A stretch of 64,000 nt of DNA from Takakia lepidozioides (taxonomy: Eukaryota > Streptophyta > Takakiopsida > Takakiales > Takakiaceae): positions 6,014,001 to 6,078,000 of the forward strand of contig CM060732.1 in assembly GCA_030704615.1 (NCBI GenBank), in the 5' to 3' direction. The number at the start of each line of letters is the position of its first letter. The first letter of the stretch is position 1. Positions 32,956 through 44,171 of this stretch are shown here, in pieces. A program made the position numbers and the translations under genes. A model generated the notes under the pieces. The model was given only the letters and a program-made list of their open reading frames with translations, was not told where the DNA came from and did not search any database.

Positions 32956-34820
32956 ATTAGATCTTTGAGCTGAGTCTTCAGCTCGACCAACTCTGTGTGA
33001 CTCAACCGGTAGGGCTCCTTGGTAGGCGGTTCCGATCCCGGTATCACCTCAATCTTGTGGTCAACTCCTCTTCGCGGTGGCAAGCCGTTTGGTAAATCCT
33101 CCGGCATCACATCCTGGTATTTCTCCAAAATCCCCTTGATCCAATCTGGGCTCGGCTCCCCATCGCCTTCTCCCTTCACTTCTCTAATATAGAGCAAAAA
33201 CTGGGGCTCGTGTGCCTCCTCCACGGCCCACTCCCTTGCTGACAGAAGGTTTATTCTCCCTCCCATGGGTTTGGGCGTTTTCGACACTCGTAAGACCTCG
33301 CCACCATTCCCACATGGCAGCGTGACTACTCTCTTGCGGCCATCTATGACCGCTCCGGATTTGCTCAAAAAGGTCATCCCCAAAATGAGATCCACTCCAT
33401 TGATCTCGCAGATGGTGAAGTTCTCACGTCCATCCCAACTCCCCAGTTGAAGAGGAACATCAAACGCCAACCTTGTCGCCAATTGCGGTTCTTCTTTGGC
33501 AGAACGCACCTCAATAGAGGCCCCCACGTCACTTGTCGGGAGTCCTAGCTTTTGTGCCATTGCCGGTGTCATGAAGGAGTGCGACGCTCCTGTGTCCACC
33601 AACAATGACACGTTAGTTCCGGATATTATCCCATCCACGAACAATAACTGACTCCCTTTACGTAAGGCGCCAGTTTCCTGATACAACTCACAAAAAAATT
33701 TGCCTACCTTGCAAGTCCTGGCGACCACCGCTTCCACCAAGAATTGACGGGGCTTCGTGCACTTCTTGGCCATGTGCCCGGGCTCCCCGCAATTGAAACA
33801 CACTCCATCAAAGGTCGCCTTCTGTCCGCCATAGGCCGCTCCACCCGCTTTTCCTTTCGAAGCACCGGGTGTCGCCTTGACTTGTGAAGGCCCTCCCTTC
33901 GATTTCCACGTGCCATTGTCGCCGCGTGGCCTATCCCACTTCTTTTCCGGTCGAAAGGAGTCACCTTCCTGCCGGGTCTTCTTGTGGTTCAGCTCCGTAC
34001 GGCCTTGTCTTTCACCCTTAGGGACATCCGAGAAACATTCAGCCCTCTCAATTGCCTCGTTCAAAGTCTTAGGTGGCTTCTCCTCCAACTTCCGCCTGGC
34101 CCATGGGGCCAGTCCCGCCACAAAGTTGAAGACCATTTCTTGTTTTGCCATGTCCGCGACTTTGAGCAACAGCACATTGAAAGCCTGGACATATCCCCGA
34201 ATGTCATCTGTTTGCTTCAAATTCCTCATCTTGTCCCGGGCGAGCCAGGACGCGTTGAGGGGCACAAACTGCCTCTTCATCAATTCTTTGAACCCACTCC
34301 AGTTCAAGGTTTCCGGGCTTGGACCTCGGTCGTGAAGGCGTTTCTGCCACCATTGTTGAGCATAGCCCCTCAAATAGGTGGGAGCCACTTCCACCCGATC
34401 CTCGTCACTCAACTTGGCCGCCCGTAAGTACTGCTCTAGCTCCAAGAGCCAGGTGTTGAGTGCCTTCCGATTTCGGACGCCCTCGAAGGTGCCGGGTTCC
34501 TTAGGCTTCACCTTAAACTTTGCCTTAGTGGAAGTGGCATTAGCCGCCTTCAACACGTCTTTCAACGTCCCGCCAAATTGCGCCAACAACCCTTCCCAAA
34601 AGGCTGCCGGCATGGAAGGCATCTGTTGGTCGGTCGGAGCTCTCAAGGATTCCTCAGGCTCCGTCTCCTCATATTTCTCCCGCTCTTGAGCGGCCTCGTT
34701 TTCGGAAACATGCATCGCTTCCTCAAACGACCGCCTCGGTGACACGTCACCCCCATCGGGCTCACCAAGATCATCATCTTTTGGGCCGTTCCGCTTTGGC
34801 TTTGGCTTGCCCGACCCCAT
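32956..34820 (-). pseudogene. Gy-A1 gag and protease
   Basis: A single open frame begins at ATG 34820 (MGSGKPKPKRNGPKDDDLGE). It has an acidic/basic N-terminus, the gag core (DRVEVAPTYLRGYAQQWWQK, KELMKRQFVPLNASWLARDK, FNFVAGLAPWARRKLEEKPP), a CCHC knuckle CFNCGEPGHMAKKC near 33790 and the protease SLLVDTGASHSFMTP. A one-base deletion at about 32954-32955 (Gy-A2 has an extra C there) throws Pol out of frame. Before that change gag and pol were one frame, so no programmed frameshift is needed in this family. It forms the particle and cleaves the polyprotein. Confidence 0.94.
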
Positions 34821-34861
34821 GATGAGGCCAATCCCAAGGACGATCGCGTACTGAACACTAA

Positions 34862-34873
34862 GCTCTGATACCA
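34862..34873 (-). other. Gy-A1 primer-binding site (initiator tRNA-Met)
   Basis: On the element strand TGGTATCAGAGC begins two bases after the 5' LTR. It is complementary to the 3' end (with CCA) of plant initiator tRNA-Met, the usual primer for such elements. Confidence 0.93.
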
Positions 34874-34875
34874 AG

Positions 34876-35605
34876 TGTCGCGCACCTCACTTCGGTAAAC
34901 TCTCCCCCCTCAAGTCATAGTTACTCGCTTGATGCGCGCGCCTAACTCCCAACCTGGCCACCGGGCCAACTTGGAGCTCCGGCTGCTCACCGGGGCATAC
35001 CGGTCCCCCCTTTGATCTCCCAAAGAACCCTCCAACGATTTGGAACCAGCGGAATTCCCTTTGGTAGTTGGCAGTCCGGAACAGCTCCCCACTCTTTGGT
35101 CGCTTTCCGGCTCGCTCGCTTACTCACTAGTTTTGGTCACCAACGGGCTTGCACCGTTCTCGGGGTTACTACTCCCTATATATATACTTCTGTAGCTGTC
35201 CGCGGGGGTTTCACAAACAACCATGCCATTTTATGGCGAACCACCACGAACACCCTCGACTCCCGGTGATGAGTCGCAGTGAGTCTTGGCCCACCCACCA
35301 CGGCCCCTATGGACCGTGATGAGTCCCAAGACTCCCCACGACTCCCACCACGAGGTCTCCGCCCCAAGGTGAGTCCTATGCCACCCCCACTAAGTCCCGC
35401 TAAGCTATCACCACCCCTTGTGGAGCCACCCCCACCGCAACCCGGTGTGCCGGGCTCCACCTAGTGAGCGCCTCCGCCTCCTTGAGTGCCTTGAGCACTC
35501 AAGGGTGCTTCAGCCCCCCATACCTATCGCTGTCACTGCCCCCACCACAGGGGCAGCCCCTCTTGCGTCCCGACCCCCCTGCCCTCAAGGCAAAGGGCCG
35601 CGACA
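34876..35605 (-). repeat. Gy-A1 5' LTR
   Basis: This is the partner of 28685-29415 and is about 99% identical by eye. It has the same TATA-like TATATATA near 35178 and is followed by the target duplication AAGCA. Confidence 0.96.
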
Positions 35606-35655
35606 AAGCAAACAACATTTCATGCATAAGTCAAATGTCGGACCCAAAGAAAAGT

Positions 35656-35895
35656 TTAATTTTCATTAGCCACGAACTCATTCAAAGCCGCAGCATCACT
35701 TGGATATAAAGAGTACAAGTTCTGAGATGGTTCAAATGTCATAGTCATTGTTGAGATTATGGTCTCAACATCAATCCACTGTGTATCACTGGAATCATAT
35801 TTGAACTTCAAGTGGCCTTTATCTTTAGAGAACCAATTCAAAAACACCATAATCGAAGGACCCCCAGATTTTGGTAGAGCAGGCTTATTCATCAA
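35656..35895 (-). other. unrecognised 79-codon open frame
   Basis: It reads MMNKPALPKSGGPSIMVFLN, then WFSKDKGHLKFKYDSSDTQW, and ends NEFVANEN. The composition looks protein-like, but there is no recognised domain, and both ends lie in non-coding sequence. It may be the tail of a host or transposon gene cut off by Gy-A1. Confidence 0.25.
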
Positions 35896-36230
35896 ATAAG
35901 CCTGATGAATGAATGAAGTTTTCAGAAGATTTCATCCTGATGGATTAGAGTTGGATGAAATATGATAAACTTCACAAGGATGGATACATTATATTGTAGA
36001 TAAAACCCTTTATTACGTTAACTTTTTAAGTAAAACTCTGGATTTTTTGTGACCATTTTTTTAAAAAAAATTGGGTGAAAAGATATTACCCTACCATATT
36101 TGAGAGTAAAACTTTTCTAAAATTTTCCTCAAAAAAATAAACTACACCCTATATTTGTTCTCACGTGGTTTTGAAGGAGTGACCCCCCCAAGCTTATAGT
36201 AGGAGTTCCTGGATCAATCATAAAAGACCT

Positions 36231-36993
36231 CTAATCCGACCCACTAGGACGGCTACTAGTGGCGGACTTGTCCTCTTCCTCCTCCGAGGAAATGTACTCA
36301 GTGGGTCCACTTGGGGCACTCTTTACTGAGGAGGTGACATGTACCACTCGGGGCGGTATACGAGGCAAATAGGCCAAAGGAATCCTCAGGCCAAAAGGAA
36401 AAGCTACTGGCCGAATTGGATCCGGTGGGATCGTCCTACGAACTACAGCAGTTGATGCAACAAAAGAACTCTCTGCTGGGCGGTCTCTAACTGTGTCTAG
36501 CAACGACAGTGAACCTGATGAAATCAACTCACGAATAAGAGCTGTTGGTGTGGTCCCTCGGTGATAGTACCGGGGTGGTAAGAATGGCCGACAAAACCTC
36601 CTCGGATGTGGGAGACGCTCACTCTCAAATCCGTCCTCTCCTGGGCCGACTCCAATCAACCAATCTACGAAGGCGGGGCGATGACCACAGATAGCCCGCC
36701 CTACACAATCTCTCAATGGGGATGATCGCCTGATGGTCCTAATGCGCGTGTACAACAGGGTATCTGCAATGGTGCGACACAGCGTACACAAGCCAAGTAG
36801 GCCACCTACCACGCAAGATGGACCTCAAGGGCCGAATCAAAGTGAATATAAGCAAGAAAAAGTGGCTGACAACAGCCCAGCCAACGAGTGTTGAACCGAA
36901 AAAACGTAGCAATGGGGGCGTCTGAGCTCCGGGGCCTCGGGGTCCAACCCGGGCGGAGATCCAATACTCATGATACTCCTCTACAATGGTCAA
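36231..36993 (-). pseudogene. unrecognised reading frame with acidic tail, one frameshift
   Basis: Two overlapping frames (36739-36993, then 36231-36812) read as one protein with a shift near 36780. The first part is Pro/Gly-rich followed by a hydrophobic stretch (VGWAVVSHFFLLIFTLIRPL) that could be a membrane segment. The second part is rich in Arg/Pro/Ser and ends in an acidic stretch (YISSEEEEDKSATSS) before the stop at 36231. The ATG at 36993 is one candidate start. I know no family for it. It may be a host gene remnant or a transposon accessory frame. Confidence 0.35.
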
Positions 36994-39266
36994 TGCAAAT
37001 CACTGTGGCCTCGGGGCCAGGTATGTCACCAGTCCTGGTGCTGGAAATGATGCGATAGAGTCCGATCATGCGGTACTCAAAGGAATGCTCCCGCGCGAGG
37101 GAACTGTGATGGTGCAGCCATACTGCCACTCAAGAGTCTTCATGTGGTTAGCAATGTGCTTAACTCAAATGCGATAAATTTATCTAAATGCATCTAATTG
37201 TTCACTCGGTCTGTTCCTGCCCGAGTAAAAAAATACAAAACACAAAACGTTAGGTAAAATAAAAGAACAAGATCCAAGAGGAGAATGACAGGCGTCCAAT
37301 CTTCCTCCATCCGGAACGCAGGGAGTCCTGACTATTCACTTACCTCCCGGCAAACGCACCATTTATATGACGAGCCCTGGGCGCGCGCGGCCAGAGCGAC
37401 GACATACTAGCCTAGTGGGGTCGTGGTAAGATGCGGTGTAGGTTGGGCTCAATGAACCGCCTACCTGGCTGCGGTTAGTGCAGGGTTCGCAGCAGGTATG
37501 GGGGCCTAAACTATCAATTCTAATATCCTACCGGCAAAGAGAAGCTCAGATGCTCCCCTCTACAGGGCAATTTGCGTGTTCTAGTCCTACGGTTTGTTTA
37601 CGGTTTTTAGATTTTAAAACGTAACTGCCTTCCAAATCTTGTTTATTGCTACTTCCTACTGCTTAAAACCCCGAGACGCTAATAGCCGGGGTATTCCTTT
37701 ACCCCTTCACAAAGCATTTCCCGGATTTAGGGAGGAGGGGAACCGTGTCCCCCTCCCACTGCCCCTCCTTCACCCGAGTGCTTGAGTTCAAGCCACCCCT
37801 TTGGAAGGGCTAAGTTTTTACCCCCTTTCAAGCTCACTTTGGCCTTAGGGAGAAGGGCCCATTATCATGCCCATGCACCAATTTAATAAGTTCAAGAAGT
37901 TCACTCCTTCATCACCTAAGTACTTCAAGTTCTAACAATTCAAAAAGTTCAAGCAGGCGTCCTAATTTGCTTAGGGAATTTTCGCCACCCATAATATGCA
38001 AGAAATAATAGAAAATATCAAATTCAGGAAAAATACCTGCCCAAGGATCATGAGGGACATCCAAAGATGCCAATAGCACCCCCATTAGAACATGGGAACC
38101 CCATGGGAACTCAATGGAGCACCGGGAACTGCCCGGGATCTGCTCCCCCCGGTGGGGAACTGCCGCATCCCCCGTGGATGAATGATATTCGTTCCATCCG
38201 GATCTTCTGTCTGTTCATCCGTGCGCAAAACGCACCTGTCGCCAGCCTGGGATCTCCCCAAGGGTGGGGCCAGCCTATTCCGCCGCCCCCCCCCCCCCCA
38301 CTAATATTAAATAAGCAACCCCCCCTCTGGGGAAATCGTCGTCGTCTACCCCGGGGTTCTGACATGTGTGGCACTGTAGCCGAAGAATGCGGCAGAGTAC
38401 TTCTGTGCGCCCCTTGTCTCTAGCCTGCTGTCTTTAGTACTCTCTGCTTGGAAGTTCGCTTTGTCCCTTTCATGGCTTGTCGTTTAGGCCTCGCTGAGGG
38501 CTCTCTCCTTCACAAAAACCACAATATTTCTATCTCTAGATCTCTCGAATCAACCCTCTAAAGCTTAAAGGGGTCAGCATAAAATCGCAATAGCACAAGG
38601 TTGAGAACAACCCCCTTTAATCTGATTACCCCACTGTGCCCGCGGGATAAAAGCGTCCCCGCCACGTAGCGGGGCATGGAACCTCGTGGCCTGGACAAAG
38701 GCGCGGACCGCGCTGGTTAAACACGGAGACCGCCGGTGCGTGGCCTCGGGCCTTTATCCAGCGGTTAAACTCGCAACTTTTGGGCACGAGGCTTTTCCCT
38801 CGCCCGTGTGGCCACGCGGCCGTCATTTTCTGCACGTACACTTACGGTCAGCGCGCCCCGCCTCTCAGCGCCTAGGCGTGGGTCAACAGGTGCTCCCCAC
38901 GATCAGTTCGTTGAATTAGTAACCTCCTGGCGCACCAGCCAGGCCTACCCGTGATCTTGGCAGCCCGTGGGCAGTCTCCCACCAGCCTAAAAACACCATA
39001 AACAAAAGAACATTCTTTTCCTTTTTTTTATGTTCAAAGTCCCTTAATGGACTTACTAAGGGGTTAGTATGGCCCTCTCTGGCCTTCCACTAGTTAGTCT
39101 AGCTTGGGTAAAGACCCCTTAGAGCTTAGATATATGTCCTCACTTGGAAATCATAAAAAATCAACCAAAGCCTTAATGCTTTATTTCACCTACTATGGTG
39201 CCAAGCTTATGTGGCTATTCATATCATGGGTCTTCCCCAACTTAAATGCGAACAACAAAACACATC
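36994..39266. other. no gene recognised
   Basis: The segment has mixed composition, with a C14 run at 38286-38299 and several GC-rich stretches (37380-37440, 38640-38900). A proline-rich frame at 38067-38423 is low complexity. No transposon ends, tRNA or rRNA are recognised. Confidence 0.35.
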
Positions 39267-39271
39267 ATAGT

Positions 39272-39983
39272 TGTCGCGCACCTCACTTCGGTAAGCTCCC
39301 CTTCAAGTCATAGTTACTCGCTTTCATGTGCGCGCCTAACTCCCAAACTGGCCGCCGGGCCAACTCGGAGCTTCGGCTGCTCACCGGGACATAACGGTCC
39401 CCCTTTACTCCTCCACCAGACCCTCGCTCAATTTGGGCCTAGTGGAAATTCCCTTTGGTTGTTGGCAGTCCGGAACAGCTCCCCACACCTTTGTCGCTTT
39501 CCGGCTCGCACGATTACTCACTAGTTTTTGGTCACCAACGGGCTTGCACCGTTCTCGGGGTTACTACTCCCTATATATACTTCTGTGACTGTCCGTGGGG
39601 GTTTCACAAACAACCTAGTCATTTTATGGCGAACCACCACGAAGACCCTCCATTCCCGGTGATGAGTCGCGGTGAGTCGCGGTGAGTCTTGGTCCACCCA
39701 CCACGGCCCCATTGGACCGTGATGAGTCCCAATACTCCCCATGACTCCCACCACAAGGTCTCCGCCCCATGGCGAGTCATATGCCACCCCCACTAAGACC
39801 CACTAAGCTACCACTACCCCTCGTGAAACCACCCCCACCGCAACCCGGTGTACGGGGCTCTTTGAGCGCCTTGGGCACTCAAGGGTGCTTCAGCCCCCGT
39901 ACCTATTGTTGTCACTGCCCCCACCACAGGGGCAGCCCCTCTCGTGTCCCGACCCCCTGCCCTCAAGGCAAAGGGCCGCGACA
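39272..39983 (-). repeat. Gy-A2 3' LTR
   Basis: This 712-bp LTR is homologous to 50762-51485 and to the Gy-A1 LTRs. It has a short internal deletion near 39858. The 39984-40828 segment that follows is the 3' untranslated region, without coding signal. Confidence 0.95.
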
Positions 39984-40828
39984 CACACCCCTACCAACAG
40001 GGAGTCGATGTCCTCATCGACTTGTCCATTTTGTAGAAACTAACATCCAAGTCGTGGCGTCCCACATCAAAGAGTTTGTTTCCATACCATGGCGTCCCAT
40101 GGCAAAGAACCAAACCCCCACTTGACTCTACTCTCCACCAGCTAGTTTGGCCGACTTCCTCCAAGTCCCGGCCAAGGGTGGAGCCTCTCAGGCTCCACCC
40201 AGTGCACTCTTCTTGGCCCACTTCAAGGCCAATGAATGATCATCCCCGAGGATCGAATCGCCTTACTGCAACAACATTGTTTGCGATCGCTCATGATGCC
40301 GCTTTTTGGCATCATCTTGAGCAAGGGTTCACTTTGAACCCTTTTTGACTAGGAAGATAACCTTGAACCAACCGTGCGCCCCAATCACTACAATTGGGTC
40401 CGCCTTAGAATGCTGGCCTGAGGTACGGGAACAGCCGAAGCCGCACTACGACTTCGTCCCGAGGTTACACGATTATAATACGTGAACGGAGGCATGTAGC
40501 TTCCGCGTTAGTCCGCACTACAAGACAACCCCCTCGTTAGTGCATTTATAGTACGCGCACGCGCCAGGAGGGCACTAGCACGTGAACTACCAAAGAAGGC
40601 GCAAGTTTCGTTGCCCCTTGGATGGGAGTCACCCGATTTCGGCACTGCGCAAATACACGATTAATCCAATTTACCTCTCCCACTTTTGTAAGCTAGCATG
40701 CATTCTACACACTAGCCAAACATACCATGCATCACCATTCCAAACAAAATAGGAAGCACAACATCTGGAAACCATTTCATTTATAACAAAATTTGTACAA
40801 CACAAGTTTTTGCAATCGGATTCCTGAG

Positions 40829-41799
40829 CTAGCTAAGCCGGGCTAAGCATGCATTTCCTCCCCCACGATCCAAGGTTGATGTCCCCATCAACGCTTCTTC
40901 CACTTTTGAGGTCGCCCTTCGAAAGCTGCAATCGCCTCGGATGCGTTTCCCATTTCTAAGGCACGCACCCAAGTTGCCTCCACTTGATGATAGCCCTTCC
41001 ATTTCACGAGATACTCCGTTTCTCTTGAACCTCCTCGACTTAAGCATTGCCTCCACCTCGTACTCAGGTTCATTTTCATGATCCAATAGCACAGGTGGCG
41101 GACGCAACACTTGATGCCAATTCGGACGCGCTTCATCTTTGACGTGAGGCTTCAAAAGGGAGACGTGGAATACCGGATGCACCTTGCTGTTTGCCGGCAT
41201 CTCCAATTCATACACATCCTCATTCGTAACCTTCCGGATGCGAAAGGGCCCCGCATACGGAGGTACGAACTTCGGACTTACTTCCGGAGGTAGTCGAAAA
41301 TTCTTGATGTTCAACCAGACCTTCGTGCCTACCTCAAACTTAACTTCCCTCCATTTCTGATTCGCCTGCCGTTCATACCGTTTCCTAGCTTTGGCAATGT
41401 TGTACTTTGCGAGCTCCAACAAATGCTCGTGTTCTTCCAGCACCGCTGCTGCTGCCGGTTCCTCAACGTCCTGGGCGGCCCAACTTGTCGGCACCAGAGG
41501 TGCTTTTCCATAGACCAATATGAAACGGGAAACTCCCGTTGTGGAGTGTTTTGTGTTATTATAACAGAACTCTGCCGCATCCAAGTGCTCCACCAAGTCT
41601 GATTGGTCTGCCGACACATAATTCTGCAAGATCTGTTTCACCACGGAATTCACTATTTTCGTTTGGCCGTCCGTCGTAGGTCGGAAAGCCGTACCTCATC
41701 TTGAGTCTCGTCCCCATCTTCTTCCAAAGTGCCCTCCAAAATTTACTTGTAAACTTTGGATCGCGGTCCGAGACAATATTCTTCGGGAATCCATGATGC
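40829..41799 (-). pseudogene. Gy-A2 integrase C-terminal half and chromodomain
   Basis: A 274-codon frame (40829-41653) carries the end of the DDE core ([31 protein letters not shown]), the C-terminal module (FVPPYAGPFRIRKV, HPVFHVSLLKPH) and the start of the chromodomain (EYEVEAMLKSRRF). It then slips. The rest of the chromodomain (ETEYLVKWKGYHQVEATWVR) is in the 40888-41136 frame. Unlike Gy-A1, integrase and chromodomain are joined here by CAA (Gln). The upstream half lies beyond the nested element. Confidence 0.9.
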
Positions 41800-42451
41800 T
41801 GTCACGGACATAGCCCAGAGGAACTTACCAGGAGTAAATACCAGAAGTTACCAAGTTACCATGTTATCAGAAGTTATCATGACTTGCCGTAATTTACCCT
41901 GATCTACCATGATTTACCATTACTTATCAAGTTACTGGGAGTTTATCAAATTACCAAGAGTAACTTGGGAAACTGCTCAGGAAGCTTCATTTGGAGGAAA
42001 CTTCTCCATCAAGATACCTCTTTTGTTTAAGGAAGCTTCTCCATCAAGAAACCTTTGTTTAATCTTGGAAACTTCTCCAGCAAGAAACTTCCGTAGGGGA
42101 AGCTTTTTAGGGAAGCTTCTTAGTATCCAGTATATATAGGAGGCGAGACTGGACACTCTTCAGTCTCGCCAACACCAGTTCAAGCTACTCTTGTTTCCAG
42201 TTTCCAGTACTCCAATCCAGTTCCCAGTACTCTAACCCAGTTTCCAGTATCTGATACTTCAGTCCAGTTTCCAGCATTCCAATATTCAAGTCATGTTCCA
42301 ATATCTTGTACTCTTGTTCATTGTTATAAAGATCGTCTTGATTCCTATTTATTCATCGTGCATTCGGCCACGCCGACCTTGACTTCTTGTCTAGTCTTAT
42401 ACCTCTAGTCTGATCTCTTATTTGTGTTCACTCAATTTCTCGTCCCTGACA
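41800..42451 (+). repeat. Gy-B2 5' LTR
   Basis: This 652-bp LTR is bounded by TGTCACGGAC and CCCTGACA. It has a run of TTACC/TTATC short repeats at about 41830-41960 and a TATATATA box near 42133. The element interior begins GTTTGGCGAGACTAAAG. Confidence 0.95.
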
Positions 42452-42489
42452 GTTTGGCGAGACTAAAGTTTGTTTCTTAGTTAGTTAAG

Positions 42490-43530
42490 ATGGAAGGCAC
42501 ATTTGCGGAAATGGTCGCCACATTGCAGAGTCTTCAGCTCCATATGCAAGAACTTCGTACCTTTACCGCCCAATTGCAAACTGATCAGTCTCAAGATCTT
42601 GGCAACGCTCTCCACAATTTGCAACAACAAATTTCAGAGTTAAAGGAGTCGAACAATGGATCTTTAACCATACAAGTCCCTACTGCAACAGCTTCTACTG
42701 CAACGGTTCCTCTTCAACAGATTATGAGAGAACCAAATATCAGCATGCCCGAGAAATTTGATGGGACGAGATCAAGATTTCGCGATTTTGTTCAACAAGT
42801 ACGACTGTTCATACGACTACATCCACAACGCTACCCCGATGAAGGTACTCAAGTGGGATTCGTGGGCACCCTTTTATCAGGCACTGCCCTATCTTGGTTT
42901 GCACCGCTAATAGAAAAAAATTCGCATTTACTATATAATTTTGAAGCATTCATGTCCGAGTTCACTGCAACGTTTGGAGAGAATGATAGAGAGAGAGTTG
43001 CAGAGACAAAGATGCGAAATCTTCGACAATGAGTACGTCCTGCTTCCGTTTATGCTGCCGAATTTTGACAACTTGCGTGCGATCTCGACTGGAATGAGAA
43101 GAGCCTCATTAGTCAGTTTTGATGAGGGCTAAAAGATGATGTAAAAGATTTGCTGCTGACAATGCCAAACGTGAGTACACTGAGCGAATTCATTACCCAA
43201 GTCATTGCATGCGATAATCATTTGTTCGAAAGACGTCAAGAGAAGCAATATGGATGGTCGACGACGCACCATACCGCTGTTACTACGGCACCAAACACAA
43301 TGATCCATCACATATCCGGTAATGATCCTATGCAGATTGATGCTGTCCGATTCAAGCCATTGACGCCACAAGAAAAATAAAGACGACGCTCGAATGGATT
43401 ATGCCTCTATTGCGGAGAAGATGATCACATAGCATTAAACTGCCCCAACAAGAGAAGATTCAAAGCTCGGGGCACAACTCAAGTGTTCGATATGAGGAGG
43501 TTGGAAAACGAAGATGTCCAGTCACAGTAG
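42490..43530 (+). pseudogene. Gy-B2 gag
   Basis: It starts at ATG 42490, 38 bp inside the LTR (MEGTFAEMVATLQSLQLHMQ). A coiled coil (LHNLQQQISELKES), KFDGTRSRFRDFVQQ, the gag core (PQRYPDEGTQVGFVGTLLSG, FGENDRERVAETKMRNLRQ) and then a TGA at about 43030 follow. After a frame change come QVIACDNHLFERRQEKQYGW and an intact CCHC knuckle CLYCGEDDHIALNC, just beyond a TAA at 43378-43380 where Gy-B1 has CAA. Its role is particle formation and RNA binding. The knuckle is better preserved than in Gy-B1. Confidence 0.9.
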
Positions 43531-43629
43531 GGACCATGCGGCTGGACACCCCAAATTCCTCACAAAAAAAAAAGTCTCTTTCTACCTCCAGACCTTGTAC
43601 CTTGTTTCACAGTTCCAGTAAAGATCAGG

Positions 43630-44170
43630 ATGCAAAATCGAGATATCTCCGTAGAAGAACTTTTGGACTCGGGCGCTTCAGCGTGTTTTATTGACAATGA
43701 CTTTGTGAAGCAACACAATTTAACGCTCGTAAGAAAGAAATTTTCGGCCCCTGTTGAAGTCATCGATGGACGACCGTTAGCATCAGGAAATATTGACCAT
43801 GAAACTCAACCTCTTGAAGTGAAGCTTAAAAATCAAGCATCATAGATTGTTTTCAATGTCATCCAGTCTCCAACAAATCTTGTGATCTTTGGACTTCCCT
43901 GGTTTGTACTTCATAATCCTGACATCGACTGGCGATCACGAAAAATTTCGGCAAGACAAAAATGCAAAAATACCAAAGGTATTCAACCCCTGTTTCTTGG
44001 AGCTAGAGCCTTCATGAGAGCTACGAAGAAAGACGCAACATTTGCACTTTATGTGACTCCGATCAAAACCACAACAGACCAAGGTACTTCGACATTACCC
44101 ACTCAATATCAAGATTTCAAGGATGTCTTCGAGAAGAAAAATGCAGACATGTTACCAGAACAGCAACTGA
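43630..44170 (+). pseudogene. Gy-B2 protease and linker
   Basis: The active site is LLDSGASACFID, then VIDGRPLASGNIDHE. A stop in the 43845 region ends the first frame. The protease-RT linker ([31 protein letters not shown]) follows at 43882-44160. Confidence 0.87.
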
Positions 44171-44171
44171 G

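Larger units (their letters stand above)
28685..35605 (-). mobile_element. Gy-A1: full-length, young Ty3/gypsy chromodomain retrotransposon
   Basis: This 6,921-bp element lies between perfect 5-bp duplications AAGCA (28680-28684 and 35606-35610). Its LTRs (731 and 730 bp) differ at only about six or seven positions by eye, which implies recent insertion. On the minus strand it has a tRNA-Met primer site, gag, zinc knuckle, protease, RT, RNase H, integrase and chromodomain. Despite its youth it contains several single-base frameshifts and one stop. Comparison with Gy-A2 locates these. Confidence 0.97.

Noticed and set aside
33877-34427. Plus-strand frames of about 150 codons
   Set aside because: Antisense to the gag of Gy-A1.
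38067-38423. Proline-rich 118-codon frame
   Set aside because: Low complexity around a C14 run; no homology or domain visible.
42450-42470. Assigning a tRNA to the Gy-B primer-binding site
   Set aside because: The sequence after the LTR (GTTTGGCGAGACT) does not match a tRNA 3' end that I can name with confidence.
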